A stretch of 64,000 bases of DNA, taken from NCBI RefSeq assembly GCF_000723165.1, contig NZ_HG322949.1:1914921-1978920 (forward strand), in the 5' to 3' direction. This document shows positions 19,028 to 27,267 of the stretch, in pieces. The notes under the pieces are model-generated. The model saw nothing but the letters and a program-made list of their open reading frames with translations. It did not search any database and was not told the origin of the DNA. The DNA is from Janthinobacterium agaricidamnosum NBRC 102515 = DSM 9628. GTDB lineage: Bacteria; Pseudomonadota; Gammaproteobacteria; Burkholderiales; Burkholderiaceae_D. Numbering within the stretch: the first letter of the stretch is position 1; each line of letters opens with the position of its first letter. Made by a program: the position numbers and the translations under genes.

Positions 19028-20439
19028 GCAGCGCGCTGCGGATGCGATTGCCGTTGGCCGGCAAGTCCGGTATCAGATGGCCCGGATTTTCGGCGCGGCC
19101 GAACAGCATCGCGCTGTGTGCCGCGCTGCTTGGCCTGCTGTCCTTGCAGTGGCCGTTTGTCGTGTTGCGCCTGAACCGCGTGATGCCATTGGGCGATGAC
19201 TACTCCCTGTTTGCGTTGAATCCGGGCTGGGGCGGCCTGGCTGCCGGCGCCTGGCTGCTGTTCGGTGTCAGCGCGGTGCTGGCGCCAGGCAAGTTGCGCA
19301 AGGCGGCGCTGGCGCTGGCCTTGAGCATCGCCGCCGGCGCGTGTTTTGCCGCATTGACCTGGGGCGCGCTGCACCTGACCGCCGACAATGAATTTTCCCG
19401 CGTCGGCATCGGCGCCGGCGCATGGAGCAGCCTGGCCGCGCTGTATATCGCGCTGTTCGCGCTGCACGCCGAAGCGCCGTTATGGCTGCCGGCGCCGCTG
19501 CTGGTGCTGGCCGCGCTGGCCGGCGCCGCGCCGTACCGCCACCTCGGCATCGTGCTGGAATACCGGGAAGTCGCTGATGTATTCCAGCAAGAATTCCTGC
19601 GCCACATCTTGCTGGTCGGTGCGGCCTTGCCGCTGGTTATCCTGGCCGGCGCGGCGATCGGCGTGCTGGCGGTGCGCAAACCGGCTTGTGAAGGTGTGCT
19701 GCTGAGCGTCACAGGTTTCTTGCAAACCGTGCCGTCGATTGCCTTGTTCGGCTTGCTGCTGCCCTTGCTGTCGGTCTATGGCCGGCAGGTGACGGTGGCT
19801 GGTGCGCTGCTGTTTGCGCTGGCCTTGCTGGTGTTAACCGGCGCCGGCTGGCTGCTGCTGAAACGCTGGCCGCAGCCGCTGTTGTTGACCGTATATGGCG
19901 TGGTCATTGCGCTGGGGCTGCTTGTATTGCTGCCGGTGTTCGGTTTGACGGTGTATCAATTGATGGCGGACGGCGCCGCTTTTATCGCCAGCCTGCATGC
20001 TTCGGCCACGCTGGCCGAGCTGGGCTTGCGCGGCCTCGGTGCGGCGCCGGCCATCGTCGCGCTGGTGCTGTATGGCATTTGGCCGATCGTGGTGCATACC
20101 CATGCCGGCCTGGGCAGCGTGCCGGCCGCGATCCTCGAAGCGGCGCGCGGCATGGGCATGAGTAGCCGGCAAATTTTCTGGCGCGTCGAATTGCCGCTGG
20201 CCGCGCCCTTCCTGGTGCAGGGCGTGCGGGGAGCGTTGCTGCTGCTGATCGGCTTGACTACCGTCGCGGTGTTGGTCAATGCCGGCGGCCTCGGGTTTTT
20301 CCTGTTGCGCGGCACGGAACAATCGGTGTCCGACCTGGTGTTGCTGGGATCGTTGCCGGTGGTCGCGCTGGCCTTCGGCGCCGACGCCTTGACCCGCTTG
20401 CTGGCTTGGGCGCTGACGCCACGGGGAGCTTGGAGATGA
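19024..20439 (+). CDS. ABC permease, YehY-like
   Basis: A 471-aa inner-membrane permease. About 220 N-terminal residues form several extra hydrophobic helices. They precede a typical BPD transport domain with the coupling segment near residue 365 (ILEAARGMGMSSRQIFWRVE). The large membrane extension is a feature of YehY-type permeases. The start overlaps the binding-protein stop and the stop overlaps the ATPase start, so the four transporter genes form one translationally coupled operon. Confidence 0.88.
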   Translation: MSSALRMRLPLAGKSGIRWPGFSARPNSIALCAALLGLLSLQWPFVVLRLNRVMPLGDDYSLFALNPGWGGLAAGAWLLFGVSAVLAPGKLRKAALALALSIAAGACFAALTWGALHLTADNEFSRVGIGAGAWSSLAALYIALFALHAEAPLWLPAPLLVLAALAGAAPYRHLGIVLEYREVADVFQQEFLRHILLVGAALPLVILAGAAIGVLAVRKPACEGVLLSVTGFLQTVPSIALFGLLLPLLSVYGRQVTVAGALLFALALLVLTGAGWLLLKRWPQPLLLTVYGVVIALGLLVLLPVFGLTVYQLMADGAAFIASLHASATLAELGLRGLGAAPAIVALVLYGIWPIVVHTHAGLGSVPAAILEAARGMGMSSRQIFWRVELPLAAPFLVQGVRGALLLLIGLTTVAVLVNAGGLGFFLLRGTEQSVSDLVLLGSLPVVALAFGADALTRLLAWALTPRGAWR

Positions 20440-21371
20440 TACGTTTGAGTCACATCGACAAGCATTACGACAGCGTGGTGGCGTTGAATCGGGTCAACCT
20501 GGAAATCGACCACGGCAAGCTGGTGGTGCTGATCGGCCCGTCCGGTTGCGGCAAGTCGACCTTGCTGCGGGTGGTCAACCGCATCATCGAACCGAGCGGC
20601 GGCCGGATTTTTATCGACGGCAAGGACGCGCTGGACATCGATCCGGTCTTGCTGCGCCGTTCGATCGGCTATGTGATCCAGAACGCCGGCTTGTTCCCGC
20701 ATTTGACGATACGCGAAAACGTTGCCGTCGTGCCCCATTTGCTGGGCTGGGACAAGGCCAGGCGCTTGCGCCGCGCCGACGAGATGCTGGCGCTGGTGCG
20801 ACTCGATCCGCATCAGTTCGGCAATCGCTATCCGAAGGAATTGTCGGGCGGGCAGCAGCAGCGGGTCGGTATCGCCCGCGCGCTGGCGGCCGATCCGGCG
20901 GTGTTGCTGATGGATGAGCCGTTCAGCGCCGTCGATCCGATCACCCGCGAACAATTGCAGGAAGAATTGCTGCGCATCCAGCGCGACGTGCGCAAGACCA
21001 TCGTTTTTGTTACGCACGATATCGATGAAGCGATCCGTCTCGGCGACAAGATTTGCCTGATGCGCGAAGGTTCAGTGGTGCAATACGCCGATCCCGACAC
21101 CATGCTGCGCCATCCGGCCGACCCGTTCACCGCCCAATTCATCGGGCAAGAGCCGGAATTGAAGCGGCTGGGCCGTCACAGCGTCGGCGACTTCATGCGC
21201 CACGATGCGCCCGGGGCCGGCCTGGCCGGGGCCGAACGGGTAGGACTGTCGACCAGCGCGCGCAGTGCGCTGAGTAAACTGCTCGGCGGTCAATCCGCGC
21301 TGGTGGTGGTCGACGCCAGCGGCGTCGCGGTCGGCCATGTGTCGCTGGCCGATTTTGCGTCGCTGGCATGA
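20436..21371 (+). CDS. ABC ATPase, YehX/OpuCA-like
   Basis: A 311-aa nucleotide-binding subunit with Walker A GPSGCGKST, signature LSGGQQQR, Walker B VLLMDEPFSAVD and the switch His in FVTHD. The C-terminal ~60 residues resemble a short CBS-like tail, as in the quaternary-amine transporter ATPases. The start at 20436 overlaps the preceding permease stop; an upstream ATG at 20406 lies inside that gene. It powers the two permeases encoded on either side. Confidence 0.9.
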   Translation: MIRLSHIDKHYDSVVALNRVNLEIDHGKLVVLIGPSGCGKSTLLRVVNRIIEPSGGRIFIDGKDALDIDPVLLRRSIGYVIQNAGLFPHLTIRENVAVVPHLLGWDKARRLRRADEMLALVRLDPHQFGNRYPKELSGGQQQRVGIARALAADPAVLLMDEPFSAVDPITREQLQEELLRIQRDVRKTIVFVTHDIDEAIRLGDKICLMREGSVVQYADPDTMLRHPADPFTAQFIGQEPELKRLGRHSVGDFMRHDAPGAGLAGAERVGLSTSARSALSKLLGGQSALVVVDASGVAVGHVSLADFASLA

Positions 21372-22114
21372 CGATGAGTAAATTCTTTTTAAACCGTCAT
21401 GCGCCGGGCTTGCTGTGCTGGCCTGTGTTGTGGTTGCTGTACAGCCATGAAGCCTGGTGGCACGCTTTATTGGCGCCGCTGGGGGAGGCTGGCCAGCCGG
21501 TGCTGTACCAGCGCATCAGCCTGGTCGAGGCGGCGCAAAGCCATGTCCTGATTGTCGCCGCCGCGATGGCCGGCGTGTTGCTGTTGGGCTTGCCGTTGGC
21601 GATCTGGGCCACGCGCAGTCGCGGTAAAACCTTTTTACCGCTGATCGCCAATAGCGCGACGATAGGCCAGACCTTGCCGCCGGTGGCGGTGCTGTTCCTG
21701 GCCACGCCGATCTTCGGCTTTGGCTCGCAGGCGATCATTTTCGCCTTGTTTGCCTATGGCTTGATGCCGACGGTGCAGGGCGCGTTGACCGGTTTGCGGC
21801 AAGTCGATGGCGATATCAAGCGGGCTGCACAAGGCATCGGCATGGATTCGTCGCGGTTGTTGTGGACGGTCGAATTGCCGCTGGCGTTGCCGGCCATCCT
21901 GGCCGGTCTGCGCACCAGCCTGGTGTTGTCGGTCGCCACCGCGTCGCTGGCGCCGATGGCCGGCGGCGTCAGCCTCGGCACGCCGATTGTTTCCGGCCTG
22001 GCTGTCAACAATGCGACCCAGGTGATGGAAGGCGCGCTGGCCGTCGCGTTGCTGGCGATCGCTTGCGATTATTCGATGCGCGTGCTGGAACGTTGCCTTA
22101 CGCCATGGCGCTGA
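21368..22114 (+). CDS. ABC permease, YehW-like
   Basis: A 248-aa permease with about six membrane segments and the coupling segment GIGMDSSRLLWTVELPLALP. It completes the yehZYXW-type set. The start overlaps the ATPase stop (ATGA at 21368-21371); ATG 21374 is also possible. It is separated by only 13 nt from the ammonia-lyase homologue, so transport and catabolism are likely co-expressed. Confidence 0.9.
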   Translation: MTMSKFFLNRHAPGLLCWPVLWLLYSHEAWWHALLAPLGEAGQPVLYQRISLVEAAQSHVLIVAAAMAGVLLLGLPLAIWATRSRGKTFLPLIANSATIGQTLPPVAVLFLATPIFGFGSQAIIFALFAYGLMPTVQGALTGLRQVDGDIKRAAQGIGMDSSRLLWTVELPLALPAILAGLRTSLVLSVATASLAPMAGGVSLGTPIVSGLAVNNATQVMEGALAVALLAIACDYSMRVLERCLTPWR

Positions 22115-22127
22115 ACGGGAGTTGCTA

Positions 22128-23660
22128 ATGAAAATGGAAAATCCGATGGTCTTGCTCGATGAAGCGGCGCTGGACTGGCGCGCCGTGGTCCGCGTGGCGC
22201 GCGGCGCGCCACTGGCCTTGAGCCCGGCGGTCCGGCAACGCCTGCTGAATGCGCGGCGCATCGTCGAACGCATCGTCGCCGATGGCGTGCGCGCATACGG
22301 CATCAATACCGGCCTCGGCGCCTTGTGCGACCAGGTGCTGCAGCCGGCGTCGCTGGCTGAATTGTCGTTGAATACCTTGAAAAGCCACGCTTGCGGCGTC
22401 GGCGACGCGTTGCCGGATGAGCTGGTGCGCGCCATCATCTGCGCCCAGGTCGCCAATTACAGCCATGGCAAATCCGGTATCAGCCCGGAGCTGGTCGATG
22501 GTTTATTGGCGCTGCTGAATCTCAACTTGATCCCGCTGGTGCCGTCGCGCGGTTCGGTCGGCTACCTGACCCATATGGCGCATATCGGCTTGCCGCTGGC
22601 TGGTTTGTGGCAAGTCCGGATCGAGGGCAAGGTGATCGACGCCAAGGATGCGCTGGCCGATGCGGGGCTCAGCCCATTAGTGCCGGGCGCCAAGGACGGC
22701 TTGAGCCTGGTCAACGGCACGCCGTGCGTGACCGGCCTGTTATGCGTTGCCTTGCATCATGCGGTGCGGCTGCAAAAATGGGCCGACATCATTGCCGCGA
22801 TGAGTTTTGAAGCGCTGCGCGGCCAGACCGCCGCCTTCGATACCGACGTGCTGGCGCTGAAACCGCATGGCGGCGCGCAAATCGTCGGCCGCAACTTGCG
22901 CGCCTTGCTGGCTGGCAGCACGGTGCTGGCTGCCGCGCAAGGCATTCGCACGCAAGACGCGCTCAGTTTGCGCGCCGTGCCGCACATCCACGGCGCCACC
23001 CGCGACCAGGTCGAGCATGTTGCGAAGCAAGTTAATACCGAGCTGGCCTCGGCCACCGACAACCCGCTGGTGCTGGGCAGGCCCGACGATTACCGGGTGC
23101 TGTCGCAAGCCAATCCGCACGGCCAGTCGATGGCCTTCGCGGCCGATTTGCTGAGCATTGCGCTGGCCGAACTGGGTGGCGTTGCCGAGCGGCGCATCGA
23201 CCGGCTGGTCAATCCATTGGTCAGCGGCTTGCCGGCCTTCCTGGTGGAAAACAGTGGTCTCAATTCCGGTTTGATGATCGTGCAATACGTCGCCGCATCG
23301 CTGGTCGCCGAAAACAAGGTGCTGTCGCAAGCGATGGTGGTCGACAACTATGTGACGTCGGCCTTGCAGGAAGACCATCTGAGCCTGGCCACGCCGGCCG
23401 CGCTGAAAACCCTGCAAGTGATCGCCAACACCGAACGGATACTGGCGCTGGAATACCTGGCGGCAGGACAGGCGCTGCAATTTTATCCGCTGGCATCGCT
23501 GGCGCCGGGCACCCGTGCCGCGCTGGCCGTGCTGCGCGAGCACGTCGATGCTTACACGCAAGACCGGATACTGGCGCCGGACATCGCGGCGGCCACCACG
23601 CTCATCCAGCGCGACGACGGCATCCGCCGCATCGAAGCGCTGCTGGACATCAGGCTGTAA
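22128..23660 (+). CDS. Histidine ammonia-lyase-family protein lacking the MIO Ala-Ser-Gly triad
   Basis: A 510-aa member of the HAL/PAL fold: YGINTGLG near 57, a GSVG loop at 142-145, KDGLSLVNGT, AVPHIHGATRDQ and QEDHLS. In true lyases GSVG is followed by Ala-Ser-Gly, which cyclises to the MIO electrophile. Here GSVG runs directly into YLTHMAHIGL, so the triad is absent. The surrounding fold is intact, so this is a divergent subfamily rather than a decayed gene. The start is set at ATG 22128 (GGGAG upstream). From memory, Pseudomonas hut loci also carry a second HAL paralogue beside a betaine-type ABC transporter, which fits this context. The reaction and substrate are unknown. Confidence 0.85.
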   Translation: MKMENPMVLLDEAALDWRAVVRVARGAPLALSPAVRQRLLNARRIVERIVADGVRAYGINTGLGALCDQVLQPASLAELSLNTLKSHACGVGDALPDELVRAIICAQVANYSHGKSGISPELVDGLLALLNLNLIPLVPSRGSVGYLTHMAHIGLPLAGLWQVRIEGKVIDAKDALADAGLSPLVPGAKDGLSLVNGTPCVTGLLCVALHHAVRLQKWADIIAAMSFEALRGQTAAFDTDVLALKPHGGAQIVGRNLRALLAGSTVLAAAQGIRTQDALSLRAVPHIHGATRDQVEHVAKQVNTELASATDNPLVLGRPDDYRVLSQANPHGQSMAFAADLLSIALAELGGVAERRIDRLVNPLVSGLPAFLVENSGLNSGLMIVQYVAASLVAENKVLSQAMVVDNYVTSALQEDHLSLATPAALKTLQVIANTERILALEYLAAGQALQFYPLASLAPGTRAALAVLREHVDAYTQDRILAPDIAAATTLIQRDDGIRRIEALLDIRL

Positions 23661-23693
23661 GGCACGATTACGTCACCAGGGAAGCACGGCCAT

Positions 23694-24668
23694 ATGGGAT
23701 CATCAGTATTGACACATGCACGTTCGGAATACATCGACGCGGAACAGCATACGCATATTTCCAGCGAACGGGGGCGCCGCTTGTGGCTGGCCGAATGGCC
23801 GACCTGGCTGTTGATCGTCGTCATTTATAGCGGCTGGTGCGCGACGCTGGCCTATTGGAAGCAGATCGGTCCGCTGCCCGGCACCGCGCTGATGATCTGG
23901 TGGTGCGCCTGGTATATGTCGCTGCAACACGAATTGATCCACGGACACCCAACGCCATGGCCCTGGCTCAACCGGATCTTCGGTTATGCGCCGCTGACCA
24001 TCTGGTACCCCTACCGGCTGTACCGCGACAGCCATTTGCGGCATCACGTCGACTTTCATTTGACGATGCCGGCGCTCGACACCGAAAGTTATTATGTGTC
24101 GCCGGCAACCTGGGCCACGATGAGCAAGCCGATGCAAAAGCTGCACTGGTTTAACAAGACCTTCTGGGGCCGCATGCTGGTCGGTCCGGCGCTGTCGATA
24201 GGCGGCGTGTTCAGTGCAGCGATACGCCAGCCCTTGCGCGGCAATTGGCAAGACGTGCCGATGTGGCTGATTCACTTTGCCATGGTGGCCGTTTTGCTGT
24301 GGGCGATCCATGCGCTATTCGGCATGTCGCCGTGGTATTACATCGTGGCGATTTCCTATCCGGCGCAGTCGATCAACAAGATCCGCTCGTATTATGAACA
24401 CCGGCCGGCGCAAGACCACAAGCAGCGCATCGTCATCAACGAGGCGGGTCCGGTATTCAGTCTGTTATTCCTGAATAATAATTTGCATCTGGTGCATCAT
24501 GACTTTCCATCGCTACCATGGTATTTGATCCCGCGCGTGTACCAGGCGCGGCGCGCGGCCTACATACGGCGCAGCGGCGGTTTTCATGTCAACGGTTATG
24601 GCGAGTTGATGCGTCGTTTCGGTTTTAGCGCCATCGATGCGCCCGTCCACCCCCATATGCCGGAATAA
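23694..24668 (+). CDS. Membrane fatty-acid desaturase/hydroxylase-family protein
   Basis: A 324-aa integral-membrane protein with the three histidine clusters of the di-iron desaturase/hydroxylase superfamily: HELIHGH near 81, HLRHH near 112 and HLVHH near 265, separated by hydrophobic spans. Such enzymes use O2 to desaturate or hydroxylate an alkyl chain or small molecule. It starts 33 nt after the ammonia-lyase homologue and is followed 4 nt later by a PhnD-like binding protein. It therefore probably acts on the pathway intermediate rather than on bulk lipid; that is inference from context. Confidence 0.85.
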   Translation: MGSSVLTHARSEYIDAEQHTHISSERGRRLWLAEWPTWLLIVVIYSGWCATLAYWKQIGPLPGTALMIWWCAWYMSLQHELIHGHPTPWPWLNRIFGYAPLTIWYPYRLYRDSHLRHHVDFHLTMPALDTESYYVSPATWATMSKPMQKLHWFNKTFWGRMLVGPALSIGGVFSAAIRQPLRGNWQDVPMWLIHFAMVAVLLWAIHALFGMSPWYYIVAISYPAQSINKIRSYYEHRPAQDHKQRIVINEAGPVFSLLFLNNNLHLVHHDFPSLPWYLIPRVYQARRAAYIRRSGGFHVNGYGELMRRFGFSAIDAPVHPHMPE

Positions 24669-24672
24669 GCTG

Positions 24673-25476
24673 ATGACCTGGAAAATTGCCTTGCCTATGT
24701 ATAACGTGTCGGTACCGGTGCGCGACGTTTATGAAGCCGTGCTCGACACGCTGATCGACGCGTTGCGGGCCGGCGGCTGGATCGGCCAGGTCGAACTGCA
24801 ACGTCAACCGCTATTGCCTGACAGCTGGAAAGACCCGGATTTGTTGTTCAGCCAGACTTGCGGTTATCCGTATATGACGCAATTGCAAGACCATGTGCAA
24901 CTGCTCGCCACGCCATGCTACGCCGTGGCCGGCTGTAGCGGCAGCGATTATTCGAGCGCCATCGTGGTGCGCAGCAATGGTCCGATCAGCAGCCTGGCCG
25001 ACGCGCGCGGGCACATTGCCGCGGCAAATGATCCCGCTTCGAACAGCGGCATGAATGTGTTGCGCCATGCGGTCGCGCCGCTGGCCCGCGATGGCGGCTT
25101 CTTTGGCGGCGTGACATGGTCGGGCAGCCACGTTGCCAGCCTGGGGCTGGTGCGCGATGGCGCGGCCGATATCGCGGCGGTCGATTGCGTCACCTTTGCC
25201 TATTTGCAGCAAGAAAATCCGGCATGGCTGGAAGGGCTGTCCATCTTGCAGTACTCGGCGCCGTCGCCGGGCTTGCCGATGGTTGCCGGCAAAAACGTGC
25301 CGCCAGCAGTGCTGCGCCAATTGCGCCAGGCTTTGCTGGAACCCGGCCCGCGACTGGCGCAATTGATGCAATCGCTGCATATCAGCGGGTTCCAGCATCG
25401 CCCGCATCAAGATTACGCGCGTATCATGCAACTGGAGCGCGAGGCGCGCGAGCACGGCTATCCCGCGCTGGTGTGA
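24673..25476 (+). CDS. PhnD-like periplasmic-binding-fold protein
   Basis: A 267-aa protein of the phosphate/phosphonate-binding PhnD superfamily (FSQTCGYPYMTQLQD, ARGHIAAANDPASNSGMN, VTWSGSHVASL, DGAADIAAVDCVTF). It lacks an obvious signal peptide from the chosen start, ATG 24673, which lies 4 nt after the desaturase stop. Without export it may bind ligand in the cytoplasm, or an N-terminal helix may be missing. No permease or ATPase follows it, so it is not a standard transporter component here. Its role in the block is unknown. Confidence 0.75.
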   Translation: MTWKIALPMYNVSVPVRDVYEAVLDTLIDALRAGGWIGQVELQRQPLLPDSWKDPDLLFSQTCGYPYMTQLQDHVQLLATPCYAVAGCSGSDYSSAIVVRSNGPISSLADARGHIAAANDPASNSGMNVLRHAVAPLARDGGFFGGVTWSGSHVASLGLVRDGAADIAAVDCVTFAYLQQENPAWLEGLSILQYSAPSPGLPMVAGKNVPPAVLRQLRQALLEPGPRLAQLMQSLHISGFQHRPHQDYARIMQLEREAREHGYPALV

Positions 25477-25494
25477 GGCCGGGATGTTGCGGGC

Positions 25495-26172
25495 TCAGCC
25501 GGCGCGCCGGTCCAGCACGATAAAACCGTCGCCATCGACGCTGGCCACGATGGTGTCGTAACTGGCGATCGTCGCGTGCGGCGTATCGATCGCATGGGCG
25601 TGGGTGGCGGTGACCACCATCACGTTGGCGCCGGCCGCCTGGCCGGCCAGGATGCCGACGGTTGCGTCTTCAAACACCAGGCAATCGGCGGCGTCGACGC
25701 CCAGCTTGTCGGCGGCCAGCAGATAACAATCGGGATGCGGCTTGCCGGCGCTGACATCTTCGCCGGTGACCATTACCTGCGGCAACGGCATGCCGGCCGC
25801 CCTCAAGCGCTCGATCGCCAGGGCCCGCGGCGCCGACGTGACGATCGCCCATTTGCTGGCCGGCAGCGACTTTAAAAAGTTGGCCGCGCCGGCGATTTCG
25901 ATAATGCCTGCCACATCGATAATTTCCGCCTCGGTAATCCACAGCGCTTCGGCGTGCGGATCGACGTTGGGCAAGTTCAGCTTGGCGATGGTGTCCACCC
26001 CGCGCGCGCCGTGTATGGTCGGCAAGAACGCGGCCACATCGAGGCCATGGCGGGTCGCCCACTGGCCCCAGATGCGTTCGGCCGCGGCGATCGAGTTGAT
26101 GATGGTGCCATCCATGTCGAACAGGAAGGCGCGGTAGCGGTGGTTGATGTGCGATGGGGCGTGCTCAGACAC
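25495..26172 (-). CDS. HAD-superfamily sugar-phosphatase-like hydrolase
   Basis: A 225-aa HAD phosphatase with motif I FDMDGTIINS, motif II VTSAPRA, motif III Lys in SAGKPHPDCYLLAA and motif IV VFEDATVGI. It resembles the small sugar-phosphate or glycerol-phosphate phosphatases with a helical cap. The start is set at GTG 26172, with AAGGA 7 nt upstream; the longer frame from ATG 26217 lacks one. It converges on the PhnD-like gene and appears monocistronic. Confidence 0.85.
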   Translation of the reverse strand: MSEHAPSHINHRYRAFLFDMDGTIINSIAAAERIWGQWATRHGLDVAAFLPTIHGARGVDTIAKLNLPNVDPHAEALWITEAEIIDVAGIIEIAGAANFLKSLPASKWAIVTSAPRALAIERLRAAGMPLPQVMVTGEDVSAGKPHPDCYLLAADKLGVDAADCLVFEDATVGILAGQAAGANVMVVTATHAHAIDTPHATIASYDTIVASVDGDGFIVLDRRAG

Positions 26173-26277
26173 GTGATTTCCTTCAAGGCATGGTGCGATG
26201 GCCGGCGGCCAGTGCATGCCTTGACGATTCTAAATCAACAGCTCGCTAAATGAAAGCTTGAGTCCGCCTGACGAGTA

Positions 26278-26724
26278 TCACCCCGGCGCCAGTTTGCGGG
26301 GCCGGCCGCCTTTTAAGCCATTTTGGCGGGATGCATGGGCTTTTGCCGCACTATTGCTGCTGCCGTTGCGTACGGCAGCCAAACTAAGCGCCATCGCCAT
26401 CAACGGCTTGCTGGCAGAGACCAGGCCGGTGATGGACATATGCAAATCGCGTTCATCGAGGCACAGCGCGGTTCCGCTCAGGCCCAGCGTCATACGTTTC
26501 AATTCCGCATCGCTTAAGTCGGCCAATTCCACATAGTTTTTTGTGGATAAGGCCAGCGCATTGTCATCGGCGAAACCGATCAACAAGCGTTTTTGCTCTG
26601 GCAGATAGTGTAGCGTCGTCGCTTGCAATGGCGCAGACTGTTCCCGCGAACGTACAATGGCTTGCTGTAGGATTGCTTCAGTCACAGGCTCATCGATGTG
26701 ACTGCGTGCCTTGATGGTATTCAT
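26278..26724 (-). CDS. DUF2442 protein, partner of DUF4160 protein
   Basis: A 148-aa protein whose central part matches DUF2442 (LPEQKRLLIGFADDNALAL, VELADLSDAELKRMTLGLS). The C-terminal tail is basic (KGGRPRKL). It overlaps the upstream DUF4160 gene by ATGA (26721-26724). DUF4160/DUF2442 pairs recur widely and are commonly listed as putative toxin-antitoxin modules; the biochemical activity is not established. The basic tail could contact nucleic acid; that is speculation. Confidence 0.75.
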   Translation of the reverse strand: MNTIKARSHIDEPVTEAILQQAIVRSREQSAPLQATTLHYLPEQKRLLIGFADDNALALSTKNYVELADLSDAELKRMTLGLSGTALCLDERDLHMSITGLVSASKPLMAMALSLAAVRNGSSNSAAKAHASRQNGLKGGRPRKLAPG

Positions 26725-27149
26725 AGCGCGATCTCCAAATGGTTGGGTGGCCCGGATAATTGCAAGACTGTGATATAGAATTTTTCGTTAAAGCTCGCCA
26801 TTTGAATGGTCCGTGTGCCGAAAAAACTGCTTCTGACGTTGACCACGGTTTCCTTGCCGACATCCCACATCTGATTGTCGAGGCAGACGCTGCCGGTGCT
26901 GCGCCACCACTGTTCGCGCGCCTTGCGCAAGTTGGCGGCCTGCAGCAGTACTTGGCGCAAATCTTCCAGTACGGCGGCAGTGGGCTGATTCTTGGCCGGG
27001 CTGACATCCCATAGTTGCACATCGTTATGCCAGTAACTGAAACGGAAACGTGCCTTCCATTTGTCGGCCCCGACATGCACATGCGGTGGGCAATGTTCAT
27101 CGCGGCTTAGCACGACAAGATCGTATCCTTTGTGAGAGCAGATTTTCAT
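26721..27149 (-). CDS. DUF4160 protein, first gene of a two-gene module
   Basis: A 142-aa protein with the DUF4160 hallmark SRDEHCPPHVHV near residue 15-26. It is followed by a region rich in Trp and Arg (YWHNDVQLWDV, REQWWRSTGSVCL). It precedes and overlaps the DUF2442 gene. A perfect 17-bp palindrome begins 3 nt upstream of its ATG, as expected for an autoregulated module. At 142 aa it is longer than the ~80-aa core, so the C-terminal half is an added segment of unknown role. Confidence 0.72.
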   Translation of the reverse strand: MKICSHKGYDLVVLSRDEHCPPHVHVGADKWKARFRFSYWHNDVQLWDVSPAKNQPTAAVLEDLRQVLLQAANLRKAREQWWRSTGSVCLDNQMWDVGKETVVNVRSSFFGTRTIQMASFNEKFYITVLQLSGPPNHLEIAL

Positions 27150-27152
27150 GGT

Positions 27153-27169
27153 AACCTAACTGTTAGGTT
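27153..27169. promoter_or_regulatory. Perfect 17-bp palindrome at the DUF4160 start (probable operator)
   Basis: AACCTAAC-T-GTTAGGTT has two perfect 8-bp arms around one base and lies 3 nt upstream of the DUF4160 start codon. It overlaps the only possible ribosome-binding sequence (AGG). It could be an operator for the module's own product, or an RNA hairpin that masks the start. Confidence 0.6.
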
Positions 27170-27267
27170 TTTCAAGTGTTTTATACAAAGATCTTCGCAT
27201 TACTCTTTTTGATGATGCCTGATCCGCACTCGAGGCAGTTTGATCTGTCCGGGAGATCGATGGCGCT

